Shown piece by piece: positions 34,691 through 46,700 of a DNA stretch of 64,000 nt; position 1 is the first letter of the stretch; every line of letters begins with the position of its first letter. The notes under the pieces are model-generated. The model was not told the origin of the DNA, did no database searches, and saw nothing but the letters and a program-made list of their open reading frames with translations. The position numbers were made by a program, and so were the translations under genes. The stretch comes from Dendrophyllia cribrosa (Eukaryota > Cnidaria > Anthozoa > Scleractinia > Dendrophylliidae). Location of the stretch: positions 24,194,681-24,258,680 of the forward strand of contig JAJLRJ010000010.1 of NCBI GenBank assembly GCA_024195265.1, given 5' to 3'.

Positions 34691-36372
34691 AATCCCTACC
34701 TGGATATTGCACATGGTTCATGTCAACTAACTGTAAAATCCCCTCTGGCAAATTGTAACCCCAGGGATGAATTGATGATGAAACACTTCTACAGTTTAAA
34801 TAATATATAGCTTTGGTCAACTTTAGAAGCTGGGCTCCCTAAATCTAGCCATTGTTTATAGGTGTCACATGTAGAAAGGTTTGTTCACTTGATTACCTAA
34901 TTGTGTTAAATCAAAGCTTTCTGGCTGATTTGGCAGGGATGCTTGATGCTTAGGATTTGATGGAGCCAAAACCAATTGTGGAATTGCACACACTTTAGGC
35001 ATCCTACTGATGAACAGTTACAAAATTCAGATATGTTTCGAAGCCTCATTTATTTAAAGTCTGTCCCCTTTGGATTGTATAGTAAGCCCTTACAACCCCT
35101 AAGGCCATATGTCAGTGGGAATCTTATGTTCCTTACACATTAAACTAAGCCAGACTGGACTGCAAGAGAAAAGCCTGGTCAGAAAGCACCGTGTTCTCCA
35201 TGGTTGTGTTAAAAACTAAAATGTTAATAAAACATCACAAAGAGGTTTTATGTGTCATACTTATAACAAGGATGGCTCCCAAATAAAAAAGAAAACAGGA
35301 GCTATTCCTTCTCTGTTGGACAAGTGACAGAATTTCCTCATCAGGCAGAAAAATTCTCTAGACCTGAGCCATGATTGTCAAAATTCATCAATATCTCCCT
35401 CCATCATGGAGGCTTTTTTCAGTAACAAAATAAAATATAGAAAATATAAAGTGACAGGGGGTACATGGGGAACATTTCTTGTGAACTTCACTTTTTCTTT
35501 CTTTTTTTTTTTCTTCACTTTTTTTTCACTTTTTCCTCTCCCCTGCCTTTTTGAGGAACGCATACCTGTTTGTTTTTTATTGACATGCTTAAAAAACTAA
35601 ATCAAGCTTATTTTAGTCAAGCAATAACAAGTGAGTAAGTAACTGAATAGCAAACAATTGGCGATCGGCTCTTCTTTATCTATGAAACTATAAATGAACT
35701 GAAAAACAAAAAACAAACTGTATAAAACAATAGAGCATAAGACAACTGAATAGGTAGAAATTGGTAAAACAAAAAATGTTTTTACACCGAGGTTCACCCA
35801 GTATTCTAGGCTCTATTAAATTGCATTACGCCCAGTGTTTCCCATTCCAGACAGTCATTCCAAAATTCTATAAATTCTCACGTACCGGTGGGTGAGTGCT
35901 GGTGAGTGGCGAATGGTCTTTCAAAAAATCAAGCTTTTAGGTCTCGCTGTCTCGGTTATTTGAGCGGTTCTCCACGTCTCGGTGTCTCGATTTATTTGGT
36001 AAAGCCTTTCCATAGCCTTTCTCTCCGCCTCGCATTTTGAAAGTTTAAAAGTGTAAGGCTCGCAGAAAAAATACCTTGAATTTACCATTCGCTACCCGTA
36101 AACGCAAAGCCTGAAAATCGGCGAATTATCTCAAAATCTTACGCTTGTTGGATCATAACCGCATCGTCAGGAACAGCTGCAGTTTTTCAACAGTCACTCA
36201 GGAAAACTGTTCAACTTTCACGTCTCGGAGACCTTCGATATAGCATTGTTTTGGTTTGTCGAAGAACCTACCCTGATCCGCCATCTTTTCTTAGGAAAAC
36301 GTAATTAACCAATCAGAATAGATGTAAGAATCACGACCAGTAAACCAATCAGCGGTCGTTTTAGATCGCTAT
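34691..36372. other. No gene recognised
   Basis: Unremarkable AT-rich DNA with a T-rich run at 35490-35535. Nothing with coding signatures. Confidence 0.55.
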
Positions 36373-36437
36373 GTCCCAGGGGTTTCTCCTCTGAAACCGC
36401 CATTTTGAAAATCGAGAAGCCCCTGGGAACGAGGTTG
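36373..36437. repeat. Short palindromic repeat (CCCAGGGG...CCCCTGGG)
   Basis: TCCCAGGGGTTTCTCCTC pairs with GAGAAGCCCCTGGGA, followed by ACGAGGTTG; a compact inverted relative of the repeat at 33480. Confidence 0.75.
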
Positions 36438-36686
36438 AGTTAACCCTTATTTTTGGTGGTACCGTGCGGGTATCGTTCTAACTACTAGACTAGAAACAGT
36501 TTGCACCCATATGCTAATCAATAGGTGAGTAAGAAAAATAAGACTGCTTAAAGTGATATTTAATAAATCAGGGAAACAATAAAATGTGGGAGCAAGCTGA
36601 CCTTTATTTGATGAGCAAGATTTATATAAACAAGTTTCTATCATAGATAAGGTCTATTTGGTATTTACATGAGGTAAATATCTTAC

Positions 36687-37180
36687 ATTTCACAATGCAG
36701 TGCGACTCGTTGATCACGATGCCAATGATGCGACTGCAATATTGCTGGAGCAATTTTCTCATATCTTCATTGTCAAATACCTCAGGGCTCGCGTACAACA
36801 GTTCGAAGTCGCATCCCTTCTGAAGAGAAATTGTGCTCTCCATGCCCACTTCACATGCTTTAATTCCTATCCTCTCGCAGGAACTAATTTGGTCGGCAAT
36901 TCAGTGTATTCAGAGGAGAGATAACAACGAGCATTGGTTCAGTTGTGAACTGGTTTTCCATTGATGCAAGTTTTCTTGCAACCACAGGGCAGATTTGGTA
37001 AATCAGCGATTTGCTATCTCCTGTCGGAAGAGAGACAAACGTATCGTTGCCACACAGAAAACTATACAGAGACCTTGATTGTGGCTCCGTGAGGCTTGAA
37101 ATCTGACCGATTTTAACTTTTGTGAGAGCAGAATTCGCGGCTTTTTCGAAGACTTTGTACAAAAGAGAACCGACCGTCAT
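36687..37180 (-). pseudogene. RecQ-like DNA helicase exon, frameshifted
   Basis: Starts MTVGSLLYKVFEKAANSA at 37180. TEPQSRSLYSFLCGNDTFVS leads into LPTGDSKSLIYQI, a Walker A motif with Asp-Ser where Gly-x is usual. LVVISPLNTL follows. A one-base loss near 36890 shifts the frame into SSCERIGIKACEVGMES, then FELLYASPEVF and IIGIVINESHCIVK, the DEAH-equivalent motif II reading NESH. It ends at a donor (AAAT|GTAAGA) that would complete a Trp codon. RecQ-type helicases unwind DNA in repair; cnidarian genomes hold many RecQ-like fragments, often repeat-associated. No further exon is seen to the left. The frameshift and altered motifs suggest a pseudogene. Confidence 0.75.
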
Positions 37181-37332
37181 GTTTGTCGATCGACTATAAA
37201 CAACACACCGTGGGCTCGGAAAAAGTCAGCGATTTTTATGATTGATCATGCGTAAGAGTGGAAAACTGTTCTGACCAGTTCGAAACTGGACTGACTCATC
37301 CATTTAATTGGATGAGCGGCAAATCAAAGAAT

Positions 37333-37412
37333 GTCGAGGCCGCTAGCAGAGTCTCTTTCCTCCTCCCGATTTTTCTAGGAGGATCGAAAGAGGCTCTGCT
37401 CGCAGGGTACAC
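37333..37412 (-). repeat. Inverted copy of the repeat at 30526-30602
   Basis: TCGAGGCCGCTAGCAGAGTC...GGCTCTGCTCGCAGGGTAC is the reverse complement of 30526-30602. The 6.8-kb interval between contains the ZAD-like and RecQ-like exons. Confidence 0.8.
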
Positions 37413-37589
37413 AGGAATAAGCGGCGAACACAATATCAAACGGTCCTATCCATCCATGAACGCCTTGCATTGTCTTGAAAACGTGCAATTGTACGCTGTA
37501 GTTCTTTACTTTGCTTGTCACTGTCAACACACGGAGAAATTCTGCGGTATGTATTTCATGGCTGAAAGCCATATAGTCGTCGACATAAA

Positions 37590-37690
37590 CTAAAATATGC
37601 ATGCATAAATTTGCATGCGCTAATGTGACACGAAAAAAAAAAACAAGAAAAGTCAAAGCCGGATTTACAACTCGTGTGCTTCGCCACGAG
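37590..37690 (+). repeat. Repeat copy 1 (TATGCATGCATAAATTTGCA)
   Basis: ATGCATGCATAAATTTGCATGC, CTAATGTG, ACG followed by A10 also occurs at 40212-40310 in the same orientation. Both continue into a tRNA-B-box-like CAACYCGT. Probably a short interspersed element. From 37691 to 38694 I see no gene; 38490-38620 has TTTACCTAGGTAAAAACG and inverted partners. Confidence 0.6.
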
Positions 37691-38694
37691 TAATTATTGA
37701 AAGTCTACTACCACGAATAGGTTTAATCTCCTCAACACGCCAGAAGCTGAAGCACGCCGATTAAAAGCTAAATCAATATTTCATTTTGGGATTTCCGCTA
37801 TTGTTTTATATCCATATATACGGAATGATTTGATCAGATTTTTTCGAATTTAAAGTAACTGTGTAAGGCTTTTAAAAGTCTATCCAGGAATCAAACTAGA
37901 GTAGAATACTAATCTGCATAAATGGCGTCATGAGCGTGATACATTTTGGCGGGAATTCCCAGATTTATGGCGGGCTTGTATTTGACTCTAACGATCTGTC
38001 GTCTGTCGTATGTAATTTCAAATGATTTTTATAATATTGAATACTGAGAACTTATAGAATTTCGCTTCATCTATTCGCGGACTTGAAGCATTGATAAAAT
38101 GATTTATTCGTCGTCCGCCCATACGGCAGAATTAATTGTGCCTGATCAGATAAAAGTCCCTACAGCAGAGGTTTCGCCTTAAATCTGCTTAAATTCCGAC
38201 CATCAAAAACAAAAAATCATCTACATACCTTCCTATGAAGCCTCAGTTCTATTTCTTAGTCGGTCACTTACCGTTACGGCCGCTGTTTTCCTCGTTTGGA
38301 TCGCTAACCATTACACATTGCAATTCTTTGCGAAACATCATACAAATACACTTTCACCGGATGGATGGACGCACAAGTGACCAATAAAAGCTAATCAAGT
38401 CGATAAGATCCCAAGCATGGCGATAAAACGCGATAAACATCGAAGAATCTATTGCTAAACAACGCGAAAGGTACACAGCAAAATATTAGCCGTGGTCACA
38501 CTACACGCTTTTACCTAGGTAAAAACGATTTACCTAGGGCAAATTCACCAGAAATTGCCCGAGGTAAATTCATCTAGGGTTTCATTTCCCCAGGTAAAAA
38601 AACTCCAAAGAGATCACACTACTTGAAACCAACAATAAAGAGTTAAGTTTCATTCACGCAATTGAATTTTTGGCGCGTAAATCCAAGAAGGCAC

Positions 38695-38786
38695 GATGCT
38701 CGATCAAGCCGATCAAAAAGAAGTTTTTAGTTTCATTTCGCTACTTTTTTTGGCGGCGGTGCGGCGGTCGCCGGAGGGACTTAAAG
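38695..38786 (+). CDS. Possible short first exon, unrecognised
   Basis: ATG at 38696 reads MLDQADQKEVFSFISLLF and reaches AAAG|GTAAAA, a fair splice donor. Its last part (CGCCGGAGGGACTTAAAG) begins the 700-bp block duplicated at 50221. Without a downstream exon it is only a candidate. Confidence 0.2.
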
Positions 38787-39470
38787 GTAAAACAAATTAC
38801 ATTTTTCGATGGGAATTTATCTTGATATCAATCTGTGATTTACTTTTTGTTAATGTGTTCTCGTTAGTTTTGGAGAATTGTTTTTAAACGTGTAGCTTAA
38901 ATTCAGTTGTATTAATTTCTTGAATTTCATCGAAGACACGGCTCGGCCTCGATGCGCGTTTTGCGTTTTGCTTTTCAACATAAACTAATGGAGATTTGAA
39001 TAAAATTTTTCGAAAGAAGATTGTGTTGTCCATTTTTATGTGTTTGTTCATTAATTATTAGGTTGAAAAGCGAAACATGACTTGAATTTTATTATAGTTC
39101 TAACTTCACTCGCGTGGCCGTATGCAAATATGTTTGTGTATTTTTGGCAATTTTGATTTCCAAATCAGTTTCTCAGGCATTTTTTGACAAGCTTCAACTG
39201 TATTTTTTAACAGTAGTCGTAATAGTTATTCTAGACGGAGAAAAAGTTGTTTTTGTGAACTTTTGTACGGTCTAAATGTACTGTGCAGACGGTCGGGTAA
39301 TACTGTTTTTGAGAATTGCTAAAATTGAAAAATAGCCCGGTCGTCAATATTAATCTTAATTCTTGTGCTTCCGACCTTTCACGTATTAGTTAAGTTTCAT
39401 CTTAGTTAAGCTTGTTCAGAGGGTCTTCAGAGGGCGCCGCTGTTAGGCTAAGCCTAACTATATATATTAC
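38769..39470 (+). repeat. 700-bp direct duplication, copy A
   Basis: GTCGCCGGAGGGACTTAAA through GGCTAAGCCTAACTATATAT matches 50221-50933 almost base for base, with small indels near 38960 and 39070. Copy A follows the candidate exon at 38695; copy B follows unrelated sequence, so the shared block has sharp ends. No coding potential. Confidence 0.92.
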
Positions 39471-40211
39471 AGAACCAACCGTTGCTGAGGGAGACATAAA
39501 ACGAGCCTTCCATTAATTAACTCCTATAAAAGGGGTATACTCGTTATAGCGACACTCTAAAGGCGAGAACATCACATTGGCGAACAGCGGGAGTCGTGCA
39601 GGCCTGTCATTACTTTGTAACCTACTTCAAGAAAAAATGATACGGCGTGGCTTTGATCTTTATACACCAATCTCTCAGGGAAATAACCATCTGAACATAC
39701 AGCAAGGGGGGTGGGTTCTCCCTACAGTGTACATTTATGCCAAATGTCAAAAAGTTAACCTTAAGCGAGATATAGAAAATGGAGAAAGTTTAAGGGCATT
39801 TATTAAAGGTCAGTATTGGTACAATAATAATCTTGGATATTAAAAGCGAGGGAACAAAAATTCTAATAATGTTAATTTCCATGGCACTTTACGCAGAGCA
39901 GTCTAACATTCGAAGTGTTAAATGTGATTTTCCTATGGGAAGCAGTTATGTTAAACTTATGTCCACACATCCTTGATTTTGAAGAAAAAATTGTATTTCC
40001 AAAAAAAAAAATCTTGCATGGCGTGTGACGGTGAAAAAAAATTCGACACCCTTGCATGTCAGGAAAAAAATTCCACCGCCAGAGGTTTGGGAAGAAAATT
40101 CTTATCCAAACCGATCGCGTTTCAAGGGTGTTTTACGTCATTTGGTGATCACACCATCCGCAACATCAAAAAACTACCCGTTTCAACAAAATCAGACCAA
40201 TGAAATTAAAA
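39471..40211. other. No gene recognised
   Basis: An open stretch at 39577-39843 (MANSGSRAGLSLLCNLL) has no recognised motif. The rest is A-rich. Confidence 0.5.
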
Positions 40212-40310
40212 TTTATGCATGCATAAATTTGCAGGCCTTAATGTGGTACGAAAAAAAAAAAAAGAAAACTCAGAGTCAAATCTGCAACCCGTAGTGATTA
40301 CCGAGGTCGA
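40212..40310 (+). repeat. Repeat copy 2 (TATGCATGCATAAATTTGCA)
   Basis: Second copy of the element at 37590, with the same internal A-run (13 A at 40249) and following RCAACCCGTAGTGATTACCG. Confidence 0.6.
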
Positions 40311-40437
40311 TTACGAAATCCCAAAAATTTGGCCAAAATCATACGTCCTTTATTACCTGATGGATATCGGGTTATATCTGATACATCGAATATCTAAACG
40401 TTTAATGCTAAAGAACTTCAGCGTTTACAACCCGCAT

Positions 40438-40960
40438 TCTTAAGCCAAAAAACCGGAAGCACGTTAAACCCAAGGAGCCAAAACCCAAGATTATCAGTCA
40501 GCAATGCGTCGTGTACAATTTCCAAGGCGGTTCACGCGATATGGACTATGTTGGTTATACTAACCGACATCTACACCAAAGTGTTGCAAAGCATAGCTCC
40601 TTAAACTCTTCAATAGGCCATTTCCGAGTTGCCTTTAGCCTCTCTATAAAAGCGAGGCTAGGTGCGAAACCTTTCATATGAAAACGAGTTTTTATTCACA
40701 TGCAAATAAAACGTATTTGCATGTGAATGAAAACTCATTTTCATATGAAAGGTTTGGCACCTAGCCTCGCTTTTATAGAGAGGCTAAAGGCAACTCGGAA
40801 ATGGCCTATTGGAAAATCGAATTTGATTAACAACGTTTCGGTACTCAAAAAGTGCCGAAACAAATTCGATTGTCTCATTTACGAAATGCTGATAATCAAT
40901 GAATGCCAACCATTCTTGAACGTGCAAACATATTCCATCCGCACGAAGCTATTCATATGA
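40438..40960 (+). pseudogene. Penelope-like element C-terminus (GIY-YIG endonuclease), split by a MITE
   Basis: The first part reads KPKIISQQCVVYNFQGGSRD, then MDYVGYTNRHLHQSVAKHSS. The V-V-Y and Y-V-G-Y-T pair is the GIY-YIG motif, and R-H-L-H-Q is the usual following helix. After the insertion at 40616-40806 it resumes NNVSVLKKCRNKFDCLIYEM and ends SIRTKLFI at 40960, the typical Penelope C-terminus with the metal-binding Glu in YEM. The domain nicks DNA to start target-primed insertion. No reverse transcriptase is recognisable upstream, so it is a 5'-truncated remnant. After removing the MITE and one TA the two parts are in different frames. Confidence 0.75.
40616..40806. repeat. 191-bp foldback MITE inside the Penelope-like ORF, TA duplication
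   Basis: Near-perfect inverted arms of about 95 bp: GGCCATTTCCGAGTTGCC to its reverse complement. TA at 40614-40615 and 40807-40808 is the likely target duplication, pointing to a Tc1/mariner-type source. Internal mirror: TTCACATGCAAATA / TATTTGCATGTGAA. Confidence 0.9.
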
Positions 40961-41029
40961 CACGCACAAATTTAAAAAAAATGTGAGTTATGTTTTCACT
41001 CATTTATATTCTTATGCCACCTCGATATT

Positions 41030-41230
41030 TGCACTATTTGGCTTGAAAATGATGTTAGAATCATCGAAACATCGGACAACTGTAATTGTACCTGATACCC
41101 TGGTTAAAAAGGATACCTTATTTAAGGACTGATCACCTCAAAAACCATACCCTATTCCGTGGCACATACAATTATATATATAGCTTACATATCGGAATAA
41201 ATAAAGATGATGATGATGATGATGATGATA

Positions 41231-41262
<32 letters not shown>

Positions 41263-41265
41263 ATA
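41030..41265 (+). repeat. Probable Penelope-like 3' region ending in an (ATG)n microsatellite
   Basis: AAATGATGTTAGAATCATCG, AAACATCGG, then ATCGGAATAAATAAAGATG followed by about 60 bp of ATG repeats (41205-41263). The 3' UTR follows the GIY-YIG fragment on the same strand, so it is probably the end of the same element. Confidence 0.55.
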
Positions 41266-43047
41266 CTGCAGCCCTGTAACGTGAAAACGTTTATTATATT
41301 TTGTGATGTACTACATTGTACATGTAATAAGCAACTGTGCAAAATTAAAAAAGTATCTTTTAATTTTCGATGGAATTACCTTTAATATTTTTTTTAGTGT
41401 AATGACATATTTCATTCCACTTTTTTTTTTAGTTTTGAGATTCCTCTGAAACCGTCATTACATATCCCATCATGCTAAAAAATATAATTTTCAGGAACTT
41501 TGTGACGTAATTTACCAAACCAAAATACCAAAATCTAAAAAAAATAATACATTCGATTTTAGAGCATGACGACGGTTCCATATTGCTACACACTTTGCGA
41601 AGTTTCAGATGAATTGCACTAAAACTCGAAACGTTGTATTCTTTAGTGTCCCGATTTGAGTACCTATACGCCCACTGTGTTGATCCCAAAATCACATCCA
41701 ACCAAAGAGGAAATTAATGGCCTGCTATGTAAGCCAAGGCTCACACAATGGTACGTACTTGTAATACGGCATGCAAACCTCAATTTCTATCCGGTCCTGT
41801 TAGTCCCCAAAACTCGGTAATCCACGTGAAGAACAGCTCACCTCCACCGACTGTCCAGTGGAAGCCATCTGTCGGCCGCAAACGACAGGCTGTTGGTAAT
41901 CTATCGGTAAGTTGTCGGTAGACTGTCGGTTGAAATTGTCACTGTTACCTGGATACTTATAAGATATAAATACATCAAAATCGCAAACCCCTTTTGTTTC
42001 TGTAGCATAATTTCCACAGAGACTTACTTTCTCTTCTCACGATTGTTGTCCGTCCGCCATTTTGTAATTTATAACTTTGCCTCGATCCACCTTCTGAGAG
42101 AATAGGGTCTCGAAGGAGTAACCTTAAACATTTTCAATGACCACACCGACCTCTACTAGAATCACTTAGCTTTCACAAGCCTTAACCACCGGACGTATAT
42201 GCAAACTTATACCCCCACGGTGGTTCAAGCGGGGTACCCCTTGGGCTTTTGTCTAATAGATACATGTAGCCTGTGACGTGTTCTACAAGAAGAGGTAAGC
42301 ATTATGAGTTGTAGCGCTGCTGGAGGTCCGTGTCATCCAAAATGGCCCACATCTTGGATTTTACTAAAAATTAAACTTTATCGAGAAAATGCGGAAATTG
42401 CAAATACTTTTTTGCTAGAGTTGCAAAATATGATATAATTAAACATTTTGCTTCTTTTGGTACAAGTAGCCTGTTACATATTTTTTCACCGAAAAAAAGG
42501 TGAAAAACACGCATTTTTATTCAAACATGGCTTGACCTCATGCTACTTATGACGTCATATCTTGTTACCATAGCAAGCGATTGTCCCCAAACTTTACCAA
42601 ACTGTGTCAAGAGAATAAACGAACAGCTACTAAAGACGGCATGTGCCCCCTCCCTTCTTGTGCGTCCGAGAGTTAATCTGTGAACACGTTCAAAGACAGT
42701 ACTGCATTTTAAATATTTTTATTCCTGCCTTCTAAAGATGTCTACAAATTTCTTTGAGCAGGCTCAGGTGAAAGATATTGTATTTTTGTATGATTAAATA
42801 CGATTTAAATGCATATACGTGATTACAATTTCGCTATTTTTGCCTGCTTATAAGATCAAAAGAAAACCAAAATATGTCTGCGAAAATGACTGGTAAATAT
42901 GTCTTCCATAGCAATCACAAAAGGTTAACGTTTTCAGTGGGGTAATACAATAAATATTTCTTATAAACAAACAAACAAGGGAAGTAATAAATCATGTAAT
43001 AGATGAAGAATGTCTAATTATGATCACAGAAATAGTTCAAGTTGTAA
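41266..43047. other. No gene recognised
   Basis: Contains GTCGGTAGACTGTCGGTTG-like short repeats at 41880-41935. No coding signatures. Confidence 0.55.
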
Positions 43048-43654
43048 CCCTATTCAGACCGGGGCGGAATCTTCATGCGTCGACTTTGATCGTTTTTCTC
43101 TTGATTTTGATTTTAACTTTGATTCAATAGCGTTCCGCCCAGGTGACGTCATATTTGGCAGCATTGCATTGTGGGATCGAAATGCGGACAAATATTTTAA
43201 AATGGCTGCCTCGGAAACACCAGTTTTGCGATTCCTGTACATGTTGTGGATAATTGTCGAGTTGTACCCAAGAACAGTGCTTCGTAGCACCTGCCTTTTT
43301 CGTAGCTACCTGCATAGTTCTTGAATGTTTGTACGCATTTCAATCCCATGATGCTGCGCGCCAATTCTATTTTTAGAATCTGGGCTGAACGCTATTGCGT
43401 CCCTTTTCCAACAAGATGAAAATCCAAGATGGCGAAACCAAGATGGAGACCATTTGGAATGACGACGCAATTCATGCGTCATATGACAATATCACATCAC
43501 GGGATCCACCTTCACTTAGAGAGTTTTAGGCTTAATACAAACATTCCAACTTACAAATCCACAGCTTTAATATTCTTTAATTTTCGGAAGTGGGAAGGAG
43601 TGGAATTAAACCCCCACCCGTTCGTAGAAAAAAAAATGCCCGGTCTGAATAGGC
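43048..43654. repeat. About 600-bp TIR element just 3' of the membrane-protein gene
   Basis: CCTATTCAGACCGGG at 43049 is inverted at 43638-43653 (CCCGGTCTGAATAGG). Short open stretches inside are not convincing. It lies about 70 bp beyond the stop codon at 43722, so it may reach into the 3' UTR. Confidence 0.75.
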
Positions 43655-43721
43655 TTAACACACATTAATGTATATCTTAACTTCACAACTGTCAATACTA
43701 ATGCATTATTGCCACAGATGA

Positions 43722-46700
43722 TTAGAATAATGTCTGCTTCATTGATTCATCCGCCACGATTTCAGTCTTGGAGAAAATCGTCGACCACTTCGTTTGCGTC
43801 CCTTGATGATATTCATTACTGCTGTCATGCGCAGCAGCGACAATGGTTGGCATTCCATTTCTTTCATTCTTTAACCAAGTCTCGATACGATTACTATCCC
43901 GTACTTTCGTTGGGTGACGATCACGTTGTTCACTTTCATCAATGGTGGCCTCAATTGCTCCATTATCTTGCTTGGTAACGATAATACCAATAGCTGGAGC
44001 ATCAATGAGATTGCCATCCTGTACTTCCATTTCCAAATTATCATCCTGTTCATCAATAGTGACGTCAATAGCCCCACTATCTTGCACGGCAGTAGCGATG
44101 GTAGGCATTTCAATATCTCCAGTATCTAGCTGGTTATTTATCATGTTTGCTCCTGCGAAACCACTTATATCCCCCGGTAAACTGACAAGAGGGAGAATCA
44201 AAGCCAGACAGCAAGAGAACGACCACTGTGGATTCTTGCGCCACTCTTTGAGAAAACCGTATAGGTGCAAAAAATACTGAACTGTTGGAAGAAATATGAT
44301 TAATAATCAAACTGGATAGCTAACATTTTTCCAAAGTTTAGGCTTGGGCAATCAAAAAAAAAAGGAAGAAATGTTTAGGTAATCACAAAAAAATATAAAT
44401 ATAGAATTTGCGAACCGACAGGATTATACATTTTGCCAATGGTTTAAAAGCTGGAGTGGCGATGGTAGGCATTTCAATATCTCCACTATTTAGCTGGCTA
44501 TTTATCGTGGTCACTCCTGCCTAACCACTTATCTCCCGGAAAACTGACAAGAGGAAGAAGAAAGGCCAGACAGCCAGAAAATAACCACTGTGGATTACTG
44601 CGCCATTCGTCGAGGTAACCGTACAGGTGCAATATGTACTGAACTGCGAAAATAATATAATATAATCCAAACAAAAATATGTAGAATGTGGAATTCATTG
44701 ACAGAGACAGGTTTTCTATGACGTACGTAGATTGAAAAACAGACAAATACAACTATCAAGAAATATAAACGTGACTATATTACCAGCTAGTAAACCGATG
44801 ACCAAAGTATTTGCTCCAAGAACCAGTATGTTGAATACGATAGTGTCCATGTACAAGTCGGACGAAGCAGGCAGATTCTCTGCGGGGATTTTACTAACAG
44901 CACCAACACCCAAGTTGAAAACAGTGACCGCAAGGGATGTCGCCATTAATCGATTCTCAAACGGGTCTTGTATGGGACGATTCCAGGCAAAAAGCACTCC
45001 ATACATTCCGGCAATGACCCATGCCAAGCCAATATAGGATCTGCTTTCCTGTCCCACAATGATAAGACCAGATGTAACGATGACTTTACGAGAGGTCTCT
45101 ATCATTTCCCAATACCATGAACGAGCTTCATAATTTTCGTAGAGAAAATGCAACCCTTTGATAATTTCGGTGCTAGAGGCTGGATCGACGACTTCTGTGG
45201 CAAGAATTAATCTTCGTTTTCTCCAAAGAGTGATAAATGTAGCGGTGGGGAGAGCAAGGACATAGGCCAATGAAAGATATGCTGCAATAGACATTTTATT
45301 GTACGAGGGGCTGTGACATTGTATGCTGTAATCTGCTTTAAGGTATTTCACGCACGATTCTTCAACGTCTCGGCAAAGTTCACTGCAAGCAAGTGGCAAG
45401 ACTGTTGCTGTCTTGGAACATGTACTGAGGTAGGTGACGTACAGGAAGAAGAACAAATTCCTGTAAACACTTTCCTTAACCTGCGAGATTTTTTTTGACT
45501 TCTCCTCGTTATCTAGATTTCCTTTCCTTGAGATAATAACTTTGCTCGCACCGTAGCTTACGCCTGCAAAGACGATAATAGCAACATTTATCGCCATTAT
45601 CGAAAGCAAGTTTGCAAAAGCATCCACCTGTAATCCCAGGAAAAAACAGTTAACTGGAGCCATCTCAAGTATGTTAAACTGAAGTATTTCTGAATATTTA
45701 CTGATGACTCGCACGGACTCTGGCCATTCTATGTACGAGAATGCTTCCAGTAAACCATAGGTGACCTGGTAAAATCCAATTGCGATCTTGAATTTGGATA
45801 AAAACGTGTCTGTTAAAGAATGTTCTTCTCCTTCATTTTTCTTCCCTTTGTTCGTCCACACACAAACTGCAACGATTATCAACATGATAGCTGCAACGAT
45901 AAGCAACTGTCCGACCATCCACATCTTAGATGGACATTTTTTGCATTGTCGCAACTGCTTATAGTGGCCTTTTGTACACACACTACAGAGGGGACCTTTG
46001 TAACCATCCGCACAAGTGGAATCAATGCCACCTTTGCAAGACTTTACCTCTGGGCATCTGTATGGTGTTGGGATTGGATTGGGATATTGTACATTCTCTT
46101 CATCAAATGCTGGCGAAGATGCCAAGAGATTGGATATAAAAGCTCTGTAGCGATCTTTGTGACTCTTGCTTCTCCATCTCCACCAGTAACCAGATTTCAA
46201 AGTAGCGTACTCATCTTGGCATTTTAGCCCTCGTCTACATTTATGACATTTTTCGAAGAGATGAGTCCGATAATGTCCTTCCAAACATGCACAAGCACGG
46301 AATCCAGCAAAGATATCACTGTCTGTTCCTATGAACGATTTGAGAAAAAATGTAAAAAAAACGCATCTTCCACCAATTTTAATTCCCATGGCAAACCAGA
46401 AACATATACTCCTTTTAATTTGCTATGAGTCAAGCTCAAGAAGTGTGTGTCAGGTCTGTAACAATTTTAAAGTGCTTCTAAAAACTATAATCAAAATTTT
46501 GCCTTCTCCCTTTCTCTTCAGTTTTGAAAAGTAGAGGTGCTGAATATTTCCAATGCCCAATTTTAGTTTCAAATATCAATGGGAAGACCAGTTATTTCAA
46601 ACGTCAATTTCAGCTTCGGTTTACTGCCATTAATTACTTGTTTCAAATGGCTAAAAAGACTGGATAACGTCATAAATTATTATATTGGATAACACAAAAT

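Noticed and set aside
41050..41085. Hammerhead ribozyme, as known in some Penelope-like elements
   Set aside because: ATGATGTTAGAATCATCGAAAC has the GAAA part and a possible short stem II but lacks the conserved CUGAUGA core, so I do not call it.
41205..41263. Poly-aspartate open frame
   Set aside because: It is the translation of an (ATG)n microsatellite at a retroelement tail.
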